DNA from: Bacteroidota bacterium
Lineage (GTDB): Bacteria; Bacteroidota; Bacteroidia; Chitinophagales; Saprospiraceae
Length of the DNA stretch: 64,000 bases
Direction of reading: 5' to 3'
Assembly: GCA_018222965.1 (NCBI GenBank)
Contig: JAAEZH010000008.1
Coordinates: 62,001 to 126,000 of the forward strand
Below, piece by piece: positions 17,137 through 26,855 of this stretch (within the stretch, counting starts at the first letter, position 1; each line of letters opens with the position of its first letter). Under the pieces are notes generated by a model, which was not told the DNA's origin, did no database searches, and saw nothing but the letters and a program-made list of their open reading frames with translations. The translations under genes were made by a program, and so were the position numbers.

Positions 17137-17622
17137 TCACTTCTCCATCTCAAATTCCCCGTCAGTGCACTCAACAACATCTCCGTCTGAATTGGTAAAT
17201 TGCCCCTGAAAGGTTCCTTTGATTCTGTCTTCGCTTACTTCTTCGAAGATTACTTCAAAACCTGTATTTTGCTTACCCCACCAGGTTTCTGAATCACCTC
17301 CGCGCATGGTTGCTCCCGATTGGGAATTTGCATCCAGATTGTAGCTGCCCGGACCATTAACAGGCTCTACGTAAATAGTGATACTTTCAAATTCATTTCC
17401 TTTATCTGTCCCGGTGAATTCATAAGCAATTCCGATAGAAAGGGGACCTTCTTCCAGTTTGGTAAAATTCACATCATTGGTGGAGAAGCTTTTCCCGTCA
17501 ATTACTGCAGAAAGGGTACCGGTGGCAGACTTGCCGTAACCATCTTTAAAACAGGCAGAATTCAGGAATAAAACGGAAAAAAGAAAAACAAATAGAGTTT
17601 GAAAAAGAGCTGGTGCTTTCAT
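17137..17622 (-). CDS. Predicted lipoprotein of unknown function
   Basis: This 161-residue protein has a signal peptide and a lipobox-like LNSAC, so it is probably anchored in the outer membrane. The mature part reads TGTLSAVIDGKSF and later IKGTFQGQF, a pattern seen in beta-rich Bacteroidota lipoproteins (DUF6252-like), with GTFQG near the C-terminus. It lies on the same strand as the metalloprotease gene upstream but is separated from it by a strong terminator, so it has its own promoter. A weak Bacteroidota-type promoter (TTG, then TAAATTTA 18 bases on) lies just before the start. Confidence 0.7.
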   Translation of the reverse strand: MKAPALFQTLFVFLFSVLFLNSACFKDGYGKSATGTLSAVIDGKSFSTNDVNFTKLEEGPLSIGIAYEFTGTDKGNEFESITIYVEPVNGPGSYNLDANSQSGATMRGGDSETWWGKQNTGFEVIFEEVSEDRIKGTFQGQFTNSDGDVVECTDGEFEMEK

Positions 17623-17737
17623 CTTAGGTGTTTAAATTTAAGTTGTTTCTAAAGTTTTCAAGTTAATAAATTAGGATGGATTGAAAAATGGCTGAGTGTT
17701 ATCTCTTCGAATGGCATTTCCTGTCTCCATTGCTTCC

Positions 17738-17770
17738 AAAAAAAAGCGCCCCGGCAAAACCGGGACGCTT
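17738..17770 (-). terminator. Rho-independent terminator after the metalloprotease gene
   Basis: On the minus strand an 11-bp stem with one mismatch (AAGCG and CCCGG arms) and a 5-base loop is followed at once by a run of T. It starts 25 bases after the stop codon of the metalloprotease gene. Confidence 0.9.
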
Positions 17771-17794
17771 CTATTTCTAATATCGAGGAGCAGC

Positions 17795-20700
17795 TTATCG
17801 CATGATGATAAACTTGCTGGTCGATTGTTGTTCTTTCGATTGCAGATGTAGCAAGTACAGTCCTTCCGGAAGCTGACTTACGTCCAATTGCGTTTCCTGC
17901 TTGCCCTGGTCGAGCTGCATCTTATTGAGCTGAAGGATCCGACCGTTTACATCCGTGATCACTAATTGGATCTCGGCTTTAGCCAGAAGTTCGAATTGTA
18001 CGTTAAGCTCAAGGCTCACCGGATTCGGGAACAGATATAACTCACTTACAACTGGCGCCCAGAAATCTTTGCTCGATGGTGGCTCAGATGGAGGCATTAT
18101 GCCAGATCCGGAGACACAGGAAGCAACTTGTGAGAAGTTAATGCTCAGTGTACCCGGTGCATTACCATCGTAACCATCCTGTAATGTAACGGTCACAGAC
18201 TCTACATTGCCTGGTATACTTACATTGGCCGAACTGCTGTTGGCACCACTGAAGGTCGCCACTACTGTCGAACCACTACCATCATCGTAGCTTACTACCG
18301 CTTCTTCGATGTAGCGGTTGTTCGGATTGCCATTGGTTACGGCATCCAATCCGTTGATGGTGAAGGATACGTCCTCTCGGGCAGAAGCATAAGTAAGTGT
18401 CGTGGAAGAAGAACCACTTCCGCTGTGTGTCAACGGATTGCTTGGAAAGTCATCCAGTACTTCCGTACAGTTGCTGCTGTCACAACCATCAGGGATACCG
18501 TCGCCATCTGTATCAATGTTGTCATCGAATCCGGGACAAACATCTGCGGCATTACATACACCGTCGCCATCATCATCCGGACAACCGGCTCCGGTATCAC
18601 AAGAGGAAACATCCCCCAAATTGATACTTAATGTACCCGGTGCATTGCCGTCATATCCATCCGCCAGACTTACGGTAACAGATACTACCGATCCGGAAAT
18701 GCTGACACTTCCTGTGCTGCCACTGGCTCCACTGTAAGTCCCAACGACCGTACTATTGCCACTACCATCATCGTAAGATACGGTAGCTACTTCTATATAA
18801 CGGTTGTTTGGATTGCCATTTTGCTGCGCATCCAGGCCGGCTATTGTAAAGGAAACATCTTCATGGATACTGCTGTAAGCCAGCATTACAGAAGAAGCAC
18901 CCGATCCGGAGTGTTGCAATGGATCTGTCGGGAAATTATCAATTACCGGCAAGCAGTTGGTATCATCACAACCATCCGGAATGCCGTCTCCGTCTGTGTC
19001 CACATTATCATCAAATCCAGGACAGGCATCATCGGCATCACAAACACCGTCGCCATCAGAATCCTGGAAGGTACCGGCACAATTACAATTGGCATCGAGT
19101 ACGTCGTTTACGGTACAAGCATCACCATCATCGCAGGAAGTTCCTGGTGTTTCCTCACCAATAGTAACAGCATCGGTTGCGGTACATCCGTTGCCATCGG
19201 TTGCTGTCACGCTATACGTTCCAGCTGAAAGTCCTGAAATGGAGGATCCATTTCCTCCATTGCTCCAGCTATAGGAGTACGGAGAAGTACCTCCGGAAGC
19301 ACTGGCAGAAGCTGATCCGTCATTGGCTCCCGTACAGCTTGCATCCGTTCCATTCGCAGAAACGGACAGAGCAGATGGCTCCGTGATTGTTGCAGTAGCT
19401 GTAGCTGTATTGCCATCGTCGTCGGTCGCTGTTACCGTATAAGAACCAGCACCCAAACCAGATATAGTAGCTCCTGAACCACCATTACTCCAACTGTAAG
19501 AATAGGGAGCAGTTCCATCGGTAGCTGCAGCTGTTGCAGATCCGTCGCTGCCTCCGTTACAGGAAACATTGGTCTCATCCGTAATACTTACAGATAAGGA
19601 AGGTGTACTGCTCAGGCAGAAGTTGGTCGTCTCGGAGGACCCAAAGGCACCACCAGAGGCAAGTGTGTTACCGGAAGCATCTTCCAATAAATAGGAACCG
19701 TTTCCATAGGCACAGCAAATACCATCACCAAACGAATCGAAAATGGTGAAGTCATAACAGCCATCATTCAGACAGTTAACTTCGACGACAGTCGAACCAG
19801 CACCACTATAAGGGCCACCGGAAGCATAAGTCAATCCTCCGGATGTAATTGTCCAGGTAGTTTCACTTGGATAGTTATCCAATACAATGGTAAGTGTCAC
19901 ATCCTGTCCGTTACAAGGACAAGGAGCACAATCCGGTCCGCCACAATCGACGCCCAGTTCTTCGCCATTTTGAATGCCGTCTGAACAGGTCGGACAAGCC
20001 GGACAGGTGCTACCACCACAGTCAACGCCTGTTTCATCCTGATTTTGGATACCGTCTTCACAAGAAGGCGGTCCGCAGGATGAAGTACAGGTTGCATTAT
20101 CTACGCTGTTGCGAATGACATTACCCGGCTGAGGGCCAAAACCCAAACTCAGATTAATACCCACACTTTGGAGGTGACAGTAAGACATAATCGTACCGCC
20201 TTCCGATGGATAGCCCGGTAAGGCACAACCACCTTCGGTCTGACCCGCACAACCATCAATGGCCGTGTTGTTGCCGTTCCATACACATGCGTGCGTATGG
20301 CGCGATCCCCAAAGGTGACCCAATTCGTGCGTGGCTACCATGACCGACCAGGAATAGGTAGGAACAACAGCATAAGAAGAATTTATACTGGAGAAACAAA
20401 GGCTGTTGTCAACATTCGGATTACAGATTCCGGAGAATCCGGCTGCAATACCGCCACTGGCCTGATAGGAAAACAATTGTCCCAGATCGCCATTAATGGA
20501 AGATGTATTTGCCTGAAAATCGGAAAGCATTCCGCTGCTGGAAGTACTGCTATACGGACTGGTTACATCCCAAAGCACCAATTGCGACATTACGGAAGGA
20601 ATATTTTCATTCGCGTAAAGCGTAATAACCTGATTCATCAGGCCTGTAATGTAGTTGGTGGTACCAGCCGCACCGCCTTTATTATTATAGATGTCGTTAT

Positions 20701-21376
20701 CTACTTCGATGTAGATGCGGATACAATCACCGGGAGCCCGGTTTTCGTCCCATTCCAAATCTTTTTTCTTGTAGGAAATTCCGTCGTCGAGCACGCCACA
20801 TTCGAATGCTTCTTCGTGGAATACACTTTTGTCATCATACAAAATGTGCTCGCCATCCCAGGCACCGCCTTCTAATTTGCCGAGTACGAAGTTACCGGCT
20901 GGAGAAGTGATAAGCCCCATGATTTCACCTTTGTATACACTGATCGCAACGACAGAATGCACATCGCCATTGATCATCCCCCGGTAATGCGTACCGTGTT
21001 CAACATCTGCAGGCGAATCGGTGGATGCAAGCGTTACTTCAAAGTCTGAAGAAAACAGGTCCACCTTTACCAGATCGAGTTCCAATGGATCACTACCTGA
21101 CAAAGCAGGAAGACTCAGGGTCAAACTCGATGGAGCCTTTTTTGCAAGGCTGCCTAATTCTTTCATGTTAACATCCAACACGGCATAATCCACGATGGAT
21201 CCATCTAATTCTGTAACCATGTTGCTCTTTTGAGCGGCTACAGAAAAAGGAGCTGCGGGTTCAAACAGATCACCTGCGCGGAGCTGAGACTCCACCAGAT
21301 CAACCGGTTTTACTGAATCCTGGCCGAATGCCAGAAAACCAAAGCAACTGAACAACAGGGTAAAAATGATTCTCAT
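17795..21376 (-). CDS. Secreted metzincin metalloprotease with SprB and calcium-binding repeats, T9SS substrate
   Basis: This protein of about 1193 residues is exported by Sec and then by the type IX system. The signal peptide starts at the ATG at 21376 (FTLLFSCFGFLAFGQ); a longer frame upstream lacks a proper signal. The zinc motif HELGHLWGSRH lies at about residues 351-361 and the Met-turn GTIMSYCH at about 396, marking a reprolysin-like metzincin. Then follow Cys-rich EDGIQNQDETGVDC-type repeats, a C-rich beta domain, two SprB repeats (SYSWSNGG), thrombospondin-3-like calcium-binding repeats (DTDGDGIPDGC), a duplicated beta module, and a C-terminal Por sorting domain (LFPNPVS to the end). 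It should be surface-attached or released. Substrate unknown. Confidence 0.92.
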   Translation of the reverse strand: MRIIFTLLFSCFGFLAFGQDSVKPVDLVESQLRAGDLFEPAAPFSVAAQKSNMVTELDGSIVDYAVLDVNMKELGSLAKKAPSSLTLSLPALSGSDPLELDLVKVDLFSSDFEVTLASTDSPADVEHGTHYRGMINGDVHSVVAISVYKGEIMGLITSPAGNFVLGKLEGGAWDGEHILYDDKSVFHEEAFECGVLDDGISYKKKDLEWDENRAPGDCIRIYIEVDNDIYNNKGGAAGTTNYITGLMNQVITLYANENIPSVMSQLVLWDVTSPYSSTSSSGMLSDFQANTSSINGDLGQLFSYQASGGIAAGFSGICNPNVDNSLCFSSINSSYAVVPTYSWSVMVATHELGHLWGSRHTHACVWNGNNTAIDGCAGQTEGGCALPGYPSEGGTIMSYCHLQSVGINLSLGFGPQPGNVIRNSVDNATCTSSCGPPSCEDGIQNQDETGVDCGGSTCPACPTCSDGIQNGEELGVDCGGPDCAPCPCNGQDVTLTIVLDNYPSETTWTITSGGLTYASGGPYSGAGSTVVEVNCLNDGCYDFTIFDSFGDGICCAYGNGSYLLEDASGNTLASGGAFGSSETTNFCLSSTPSLSVSITDETNVSCNGGSDGSATAAATDGTAPYSYSWSNGGSGATISGLGAGSYTVTATDDDGNTATATATITEPSALSVSANGTDASCTGANDGSASASASGGTSPYSYSWSNGGNGSSISGLSAGTYSVTATDGNGCTATDAVTIGEETPGTSCDDGDACTVNDVLDANCNCAGTFQDSDGDGVCDADDACPGFDDNVDTDGDGIPDGCDDTNCLPVIDNFPTDPLQHSGSGASSVMLAYSSIHEDVSFTIAGLDAQQNGNPNNRYIEVATVSYDDGSGNSTVVGTYSGASGSTGSVSISGSVVSVTVSLADGYDGNAPGTLSINLGDVSSCDTGAGCPDDDGDGVCNAADVCPGFDDNIDTDGDGIPDGCDSSNCTEVLDDFPSNPLTHSGSGSSSTTLTYASAREDVSFTINGLDAVTNGNPNNRYIEEAVVSYDDGSGSTVVATFSGANSSSANVSIPGNVESVTVTLQDGYDGNAPGTLSINFSQVASCVSGSGIMPPSEPPSSKDFWAPVVSELYLFPNPVSLELNVQFELLAKAEIQLVITDVNGRILQLNKMQLDQGKQETQLDVSQLPEGLYLLHLQSKEQQSTSKFIIMR
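18118..19026 (-). repeat. Tandem duplication of a calcium-binding plus beta-sandwich module
   Basis: Two copies (about 19026-18598 and 18543-18118, reading on the minus strand) each encode DTDGDGIPDGC, then a module with NGNPNNRYIE, SYDDGSG and LxDGYDGNAPGTLSI. The high identity points to a recent internal duplication. Confidence 0.8.
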
Positions 21377-21550
21377 AAGCTGAATGGATTTTGTGTAATT
21401 ATTAGAATGGGGAATACTTATCTCTCCCGGGCATCTATAGAAATACCCCATACAGTAAGCATACCATATGATCGTATTCAGAAAGTTTCGGGTAGAGGAG
21501 TACGGGGGGCATTTAGGGTGATAGCCGGAGCAAATAAAATTCTATCCCCA

Positions 21551-21563
21551 GCCTTTCGGCGAA
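21551..21563 (-). repeat. 13-bp intergenic motif, copy 1
   Basis: This copy reads TTCGCCGAAAGGC on the minus strand, 175 bases upstream of the metalloprotease start. It is one of five exact copies in the window. Confidence 0.6.
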
Positions 21564-21936
21564 TTTTTTCCCTCTATACCGGAAAAGGTAAGAAAAAATA
21601 TTTTACCCTAAGAATGTTTTGCCCAATAATAGCAGAACTCTCCAGCTTAAATAACAAGGAATAAACGAAGGGATGGAGGTCCGATTTCTCAAATGGAAAA
21701 TTATTGTTAGAGCAACACTGAAATCCGGTCAATAAACAATTAACCGCTCCGATTAAGATGATTTATCTTAAAACCCCACAATACAAATACAGTAAAACAG
21801 GCTTGATCAATGATTATTTAATCCGGGCTTATTTGATTTAGAGTTGGTTCGGGATTATGCTAACTTCTACTTTAAAAATGTCCAGAAGTTAATGTGTCCA
21901 TAAATTTGGGAACTCCCCATCTCCTAAACACATACA

Positions 21937-21949
21937 TTCGCCGAAAGGC
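21937..21949 (+). repeat. 13-bp intergenic motif, copy 2
   Basis: This copy reads TTCGCCGAAAGGC on the plus strand, ending 23 bases before the ATG of the beta-barrel gene, so it is probably in its leader RNA. Confidence 0.6.
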
Positions 21950-21972
21950 ATACCAGAACAAAACACAAAGTC

Positions 21973-24738
21973 ATGAACTTCAAAAAAATTCTCATTGCCC
22001 TTTTTGCCCTGTTGGCTGGCAATCTGAATGCCCAGCAAAGCACGCTGAAAGGAAGTGTCGTAGACGACCAGCAGGAGCCGGTAATCAGGGCCAATGTGAG
22101 CCTGCGCCCGCTAAACGATACGAGTCTGGTTTTGGGGCAGGCAACAGATTCAAACGGCTATTTTGAGTTATTGGTCAGCCCTGGTTATTACACGCTGGAG
22201 ATCAGTTATGTGGGATACCAAAAATTCCGGGAGCAACTCCTGATCGAATATAAAACCGTGGACCTGGGGAAAGTTACCATTTCCGAAAAAGCAGTCAAAC
22301 TGGGTGAAATAACTGTTATCGGGGAAATATTACCGGTAATTGTAAAAGGCGACACCACCGAAATAAATGCAGCCGCCTACAAATCCAATCCGGATGCAGA
22401 TGCCGGAGACCTGATCGAAAAAATGCCTACGATTGTCGTGCAGGACGGGAAAGTCCAGGCTGAAGGAGAAGACGTAAAAAAAGTACTCGTCGACGGGAAA
22501 CCCTTTTTTGGGGATGATCCCAATGCGGCACTGAGCAGTCTGCCCGCTGAAGCCATTGATAAGGTGCAGATCTTTGACGACCTGAGCGACCAGGCCAAGC
22601 TAACGGGTTTTGATGATGGAGAATCGGAGAAAACACTCAACATCATCACCAAGAAAGCATTTCGAAACGGAACTTTTGGGAATGTTTCGGGAGGTTATGG
22701 AACGGAAGACCGCTACCGGGTAAACGGACTGCTCAACAACTTCAAGGAGGAGCGGCGACTTACGATTATGACGCAGACCAATAACATCAATCAACAAAAT
22801 TTTTCCAGTGCCGATCTGGCGGGCGTTACCTCGGGCAATTCCAGACGGGGTAGACGAGGAGGCGGAGGTCGCCCCGGAGGCAACAATGCCAGCGATTTTC
22901 TGGTTGGGGAACAAAACGGGATTGTACAAACCCATGCCCTCGGCCTAAACTACACCGACGAATTTGGCGAAAAGCTGAGTCTCAATACCAGTTATTTCTT
23001 CAATCAAACCGATAACAAGGTAGTTTCGCTGCTGGAACGCACCTACTTTATTGATCATCCTTTACAACAATATTTTGAGGACGAAGCAGGTACTTCGGCT
23101 AACCAAAACCACCGGGCAAATCTTCGATTGAGGTATCAGATTAGTCGTTCGGATGCCATCATTTACAGTCCGGGTTTTACGCTTCAAAATTACAGTGGCT
23201 TTAGCCAGCAGCGTACGGCGAACCTACAGGATGGCAGTTTGATTAATGCCACGGAAAGTACCTTCAACAGCGGTTTGCTTAGCATAAAATGGCAAAACCG
23301 ACTGATGTGGCAACACAAGTTTGGCAAGCGGGGTCGGACCCTGTCAATGCATCTTTCGCAGACCTACGATCCAACCGATGCGACCAGCAGTCTGTATTCA
23401 GCCAGCGGGGAATTTCTGCTCATGGAAGAATACGATCAACAAGTCGAACTGGAGCAATTTGACCAGGTATATAGCACGAGGTTGATGTATACTGAACCCG
23501 TAGGTCGAAAGATGATGGTACGCATCAATTACTCGCCATCCATTCATTTTGGCGAAAGCCGGAAAAGCACTTACGATTACAGTACGGTTTCGGATACCTA
23601 CGATCAGCTCAACAGTACTTTTAGCAATGACTTTGAGAGCCGGTACCAGCTGCAATCCGGTGGAGCCGGTTTGATGTACCGCATGGGCAAAGGCATGCTG
23701 ATGTTTAATGCCAATTATCAATACTCCGTCCTTGAGTCGACGCAAATTTTCCCTACCGAAACTGAGGCAAGGGAGTCCTTTTCGGCCATTTTACCTATGG
23801 CAAGGTATCGCATACAATTATCTGATAAAAGGAATTTACGCCTCATACTTCGAACCAATACTGCTGTCCCTGCGCTAAGTGACTTGCAGGAAGTACTTGA
23901 CAACAGCAATCCGCAATCGCTTAGGATTGGAAATCAGGAGCTGGATCAACAATACAAAGTCAATGTACATGCTCACTTCAACTCCGTAAACACAAAAAAG
24001 TCCTCGACCTTTTTCCTCAAGCTTGGAGGCAGCCTGACTAATAATTACATCGGTTCCAGTACCTATATTGCCGGTGCGGATGCGATTGAAGTGAATGGCA
24101 TCGAGATAGAACCCGGCATACAGCTGACCCTGCCGGTTAACCTGAACGGGCACTACAGTTTGCAGATGTTTAGCACTTATGGGCTGCCGATAACGGCCAT
24201 AAAATCCAATTTGAATCTGAATTTATCTGCGCAGTACAACCGGATTCCCGGCCTGCTCAACGGGGCGTTGAACTATACCGACAATCCAAGTGCCGGTTTG
24301 GGGGCCGTGATCAGCAGCAATATCAGTTCGAGATTGGATTTTACCGTATCCAGCAACTCCAGCATGAATTACAGCCTGAGTAGCTTGTCGCCGGATCAGA
24401 GTACGCAGTATTTTAGCCAAACCACCAGCCTCAAGTTGTATTGGAATATTTGGGATGGTCTGGTTTACCGCAGCAACCTGAGTCATCAGTATTTTGCCGG
24501 ACTGAGCGATACCTATGACAGCAATTATACACTGTGGAGCATGGGGCTGGCTTATAAGTTTATGGAAAACGACCGCGCTGAATTTGGGCTGGAAGCTTTC
24601 GACATTTTGGGGCAAAACCAGAATCTCTCGCGTGTAACCAATGAACTGTATTATCAGGATATCGAAACGACGGCACTAAGCCGCTACCTGATGCTTACTT
24701 TCCGGTATAACTTTGGGAAGTATAATTTGGGTGGTTAG
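21973..24738 (+). CDS. Outer-membrane beta-barrel protein with carboxypeptidase-like regulatory domain (TonB-receptor-like)
   Basis: This 921-residue outer-membrane protein has a clear signal peptide (ALFALLAGNLNAQQ), a carboxypeptidase regulatory-like domain (about 25-105: LKGSVVDDQQEPV), a plug-like region with VLVDGKPFFGDDP and FDDLSDQAKLTGFDDG (about 165-215), and a long C-terminal barrel ending in an aromatic strand (YNFGKYNLGG). The pattern fits the outer-membrane beta-barrel family close to TonB-dependent receptors, as opposed to classical SusC. A Gly/Arg-rich loop (RRGRRGGGGRPGG) is inserted around residue 295. The substrate is not indicated by the neighbours. It is monocistronic: the stop codon overlaps the 161-bp palindromic element. 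Confidence 0.88.
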   Translation: MNFKKILIALFALLAGNLNAQQSTLKGSVVDDQQEPVIRANVSLRPLNDTSLVLGQATDSNGYFELLVSPGYYTLEISYVGYQKFREQLLIEYKTVDLGKVTISEKAVKLGEITVIGEILPVIVKGDTTEINAAAYKSNPDADAGDLIEKMPTIVVQDGKVQAEGEDVKKVLVDGKPFFGDDPNAALSSLPAEAIDKVQIFDDLSDQAKLTGFDDGESEKTLNIITKKAFRNGTFGNVSGGYGTEDRYRVNGLLNNFKEERRLTIMTQTNNINQQNFSSADLAGVTSGNSRRGRRGGGGRPGGNNASDFLVGEQNGIVQTHALGLNYTDEFGEKLSLNTSYFFNQTDNKVVSLLERTYFIDHPLQQYFEDEAGTSANQNHRANLRLRYQISRSDAIIYSPGFTLQNYSGFSQQRTANLQDGSLINATESTFNSGLLSIKWQNRLMWQHKFGKRGRTLSMHLSQTYDPTDATSSLYSASGEFLLMEEYDQQVELEQFDQVYSTRLMYTEPVGRKMMVRINYSPSIHFGESRKSTYDYSTVSDTYDQLNSTFSNDFESRYQLQSGGAGLMYRMGKGMLMFNANYQYSVLESTQIFPTETEARESFSAILPMARYRIQLSDKRNLRLILRTNTAVPALSDLQEVLDNSNPQSLRIGNQELDQQYKVNVHAHFNSVNTKKSSTFFLKLGGSLTNNYIGSSTYIAGADAIEVNGIEIEPGIQLTLPVNLNGHYSLQMFSTYGLPITAIKSNLNLNLSAQYNRIPGLLNGALNYTDNPSAGLGAVISSNISSRLDFTVSSNSSMNYSLSSLSPDQSTQYFSQTTSLKLYWNIWDGLVYRSNLSHQYFAGLSDTYDSNYTLWSMGLAYKFMENDRAEFGLEAFDILGQNQNLSRVTNELYYQDIETTALSRYLMLTFRYNFGKYNLGG

Positions 24739-24897
24739 AGTATGCCTAAAATTCTATGATTGAGCGAAAGCGAGCAAATATTTTTCTGTCCGAGGCAAAA
24801 AACACAGGCGATGCCATAGCATCGGCGAGGCTTTTTAACGAATGACAGGATAATATTTGCCGATTGTAGCCGATTGATGGAAATTTAGACATACTCT
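24737..24897. repeat. 161-bp nearly palindromic element filling a convergent gap
   Basis: The left end AGAGTATGCCTAAA (24737) and right end TTTAGACATACTCT (24897) are inverted copies with one mismatch. The arms continue inward for about 54 bp with about 70 percent identity, including GCAAATATT and CTGTC blocks, then a second stem, and a central hairpin GGCGATGC-CATA-GCATCG (near 24808-24824). It overlaps the stop of the plus-strand gene and ends three bases before the stop of the minus-strand gene. It contains no coding frame. It could be a MITE-like mobile repeat or a large bidirectional terminator. Confidence 0.75.
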
Positions 24898-24900
24898 TTA

Positions 24901-25503
24901 TTAATCCAATTGGTGCCAGGGAGTTGATTTTTCCCTGGGGTGTTTTTTATGCCAGCGGCTAAACTTTAACAGCTCTTTATTGATAGCTTCCTGCGGAAAA
25001 AAGTCTGGATCGAATTCGGGGTCTAACCAACCCTCGAAGTCAAAAATATCCGACTTTTTTCCTTCTTTCAGCTCTTTGAGCAGTTCGCTGTATCCCCAGA
25101 TCCCGCCACAATCTTCGGGAGGGCAAGCCTTTTCTCCTTTCGTGCAATGTGGATCCGGGACTTCGCCATCCGTGATATCGAGAATTTCGATTTTGTGCAA
25201 CCAGCTATCTCCAAAATCGTACATATAGGTCAGCACATCCCCTTTGGACAAGTCGAGGTCAGATAAATAGATGGCAGTCTCATCTTCTGTTTTCCTGGGG
25301 CTGTCTGAAGTAAATTCGTCTATCATACCGATAACCACATCATTAACCTCAAATTCATGCAAGTGGGCGTTCTCCCACCCCATTACGATTTGAATGACCT
25401 GGTGGAAGCGATCCATCCTATAGGTATCGGGAATATAAAACTCTCTCCATATAGCTGGGAAAGCTCTGTCTATTTCTATTCTGAGGTATAAGGTATTGGC
25501 CAT
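24901..25503 (-). CDS. Plasmid pRiA4b ORF-3-like protein
   Basis: This 200-residue protein belongs to the pRiA4b ORF-3 family: an N-terminal LYLRIEIDRAFPAIWREF, then MDRFHQVIQIVMGWENAHLHEF, YMYDFGDSWLHKIEIL, and the Cys motif PPEDCGGIWGYSELL, in the usual order. The molecular function is unknown. Databases sometimes label relatives as insertion-element passenger proteins, but no transposase or insertion-element ends are seen here, so that name should not be read as evidence of a mobile element. It is monocistronic and converges on the beta-barrel gene. Confidence 0.9.
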   Translation of the reverse strand: MANTLYLRIEIDRAFPAIWREFYIPDTYRMDRFHQVIQIVMGWENAHLHEFEVNDVVIGMIDEFTSDSPRKTEDETAIYLSDLDLSKGDVLTYMYDFGDSWLHKIEILDITDGEVPDPHCTKGEKACPPEDCGGIWGYSELLKELKEGKKSDIFDFEGWLDPEFDPDFFPQEAINKELLKFSRWHKKHPREKSTPWHQLD

Positions 25504-25718
25504 GATCGTTTAAGCTTATTTGGCTTTAAAAATGAATATATCTCGTAGCGAAATGGTTTGGGAAAGTTCGTACTTTTTCGTGTGGAAATCAAGCTAAGCC
25601 CGACTTTACACTTTGGCTGCATTTGCCCTTATACAGAATTCCACTAAAGCCGGGAAAAATCAATCCTAAATTCTTCGTATAATTATACCCAATCCTCATC
25701 AAATAAAATTAGCACACC

Positions 25719-26855
25719 ATGAAACCTGCTAAAACATTCCTCTTTCTCTTCCTCTTTTGCAGCACCCACCTCGCCGCTCAGCAAACCATCAACGGTACGC
25801 TGATGCACGACAATATCGAACGGGAATACATCCTATACATTCCGGAAATCTACGATCCGGAAACCCCTACCCCATTGGTGTTTAGTTTTCATGGCTATTC
25901 CAGCAATGCGACTTTGCAGATGAACTACGCCAATTTTACCTCTATCGCTGATACCGCCGGATTCATCCTGGTTCATCCGCAAGGGACACTCCTGAATGGC
26001 ATCACCCACTGGAACGTTGGCGGGTGGACTATCGGAAGTACCGTAGATGATGTCGGATTCACAGAAGCACTCATCGACAGCCTGAGCAATGCTTATAACA
26101 TCAATCCCGATCGCATCTATAGCACCGGCATGTCTAATGGTGGCTATATGAGTTTCCTCCTGGCCTGCCAGCTCAGCGACCGCATCGCTGCCATCGCTTC
26201 CGTTACCGGTTCTATGACCATTCAAACCTATGCCGATTGCGATCCGCAACACCCGACCCCCGTATTGCAAATTCATGGCACCAGCGACAGTGTAGTGCCC
26301 TACAATGGTGATCCTTTCTGGACAGAATCTATTGAGGATGTATTGGATTATTGGGTACAGTACAACAACTGTAATCCCAGTCCTGCAGTAACGAGTATCC
26401 CCGACCTGGACTCATCGGATGGAAGTACTGTAGAGCACCTGATCTACAGCGAAGGCGAGAATGAGGTCACGACCGAACACTTCAAAGTATACGGGGGTGA
26501 TCACGACTGGCCCGGCTCCTGGGGCAATATGGACATCGATGCAAGCATCGAAGTTTGGCGATTCTTTGCCCGCTATGATATTAACGGACTTATTGAAACA
26601 GCAACCGTCAGCACAACTGCCCCGATAATCGAACCTGAAATCCAGGTGCTGCCCAATCCGGTGATCTCCAGCCTGACTATTCGAAATAAAAAAGAGATTG
26701 GCACTCCTTACCAGCTATATACAGCTTCCGGGAAAATGGTGCTGTCCGGGATTCTTGCTTCAGAGGAGCATACAATGGATCTTTCAGCACTTCCTGCCGG
26801 GATCTTTTTGCTTCGGATTCAGGAGGAGGTTGTTCGTGTAGTAAAATCAAGGTAA
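25719..26855 (+). CDS. Secreted PHB-depolymerase/feruloyl-esterase-type hydrolase, T9SS substrate
   Basis: The 378-residue protein has a signal peptide (FLFLFLFCSTHLAAQQ), an alpha/beta-hydrolase domain of the PHB depolymerase/LpqC/CE1 type, and a C-terminal Por sorting domain (VLPNPVISSLTIRN onward). Catalytic residues are visible: the nucleophile Ser in GMSNGGYMS (about residue 143), Asp in HGTSDSVVPY, and His in GGDHDWPGS. It should cleave ester bonds in polymers such as plant cell-wall feruloyl esters or polyhydroxyalkanoates, outside the cell; which one cannot be told. Its last 9 bases overlap the convergent purL gene end. Confidence 0.9.
   Translation: MKPAKTFLFLFLFCSTHLAAQQTINGTLMHDNIEREYILYIPEIYDPETPTPLVFSFHGYSSNATLQMNYANFTSIADTAGFILVHPQGTLLNGITHWNVGGWTIGSTVDDVGFTEALIDSLSNAYNINPDRIYSTGMSNGGYMSFLLACQLSDRIAAIASVTGSMTIQTYADCDPQHPTPVLQIHGTSDSVVPYNGDPFWTESIEDVLDYWVQYNNCNPSPAVTSIPDLDSSDGSTVEHLIYSEGENEVTTEHFKVYGGDHDWPGSWGNMDIDASIEVWRFFARYDINGLIETATVSTTAPIIEPEIQVLPNPVISSLTIRNKKEIGTPYQLYTASGKMVLSGILASEEHTMDLSALPAGIFLLRIQEEVVRVVKSR

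Larger units (their letters stand above)
21377..21972. other. Divergent intergenic region with two copies of a 13-bp motif
   Basis: These 596 bases lie between the divergent metalloprotease and beta-barrel genes. They carry the 13-bp motif at 21551-21563 and 21937-21949 in opposite orientations, each pointing toward its nearest gene. A TAAATTTG at 21901-21908 fits the Bacteroidota -7 element, but no good -33 TTG is seen. An 85-codon frame here has no recognisable protein features and is left out. Confidence 0.5.

Noticed and set aside
18397-19386. Several plus-strand frames opposite the metalloprotease repeats
   Set aside because: They are shadows caused by the biased Gly/Ser/Asp/Thr codons of the repeats; the products are His/Ser-rich nonsense.
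21407-21664. 85-residue frame in the divergent gap
   Set aside because: It has no recognisable domain, overlaps the 5' regions of real genes and contains the 13-bp motif; it is probably chance.
24901-25503. Insertion-sequence passenger gene
   Set aside because: The family label comes from an old plasmid/IS context; no transposase or IS ends are present here.
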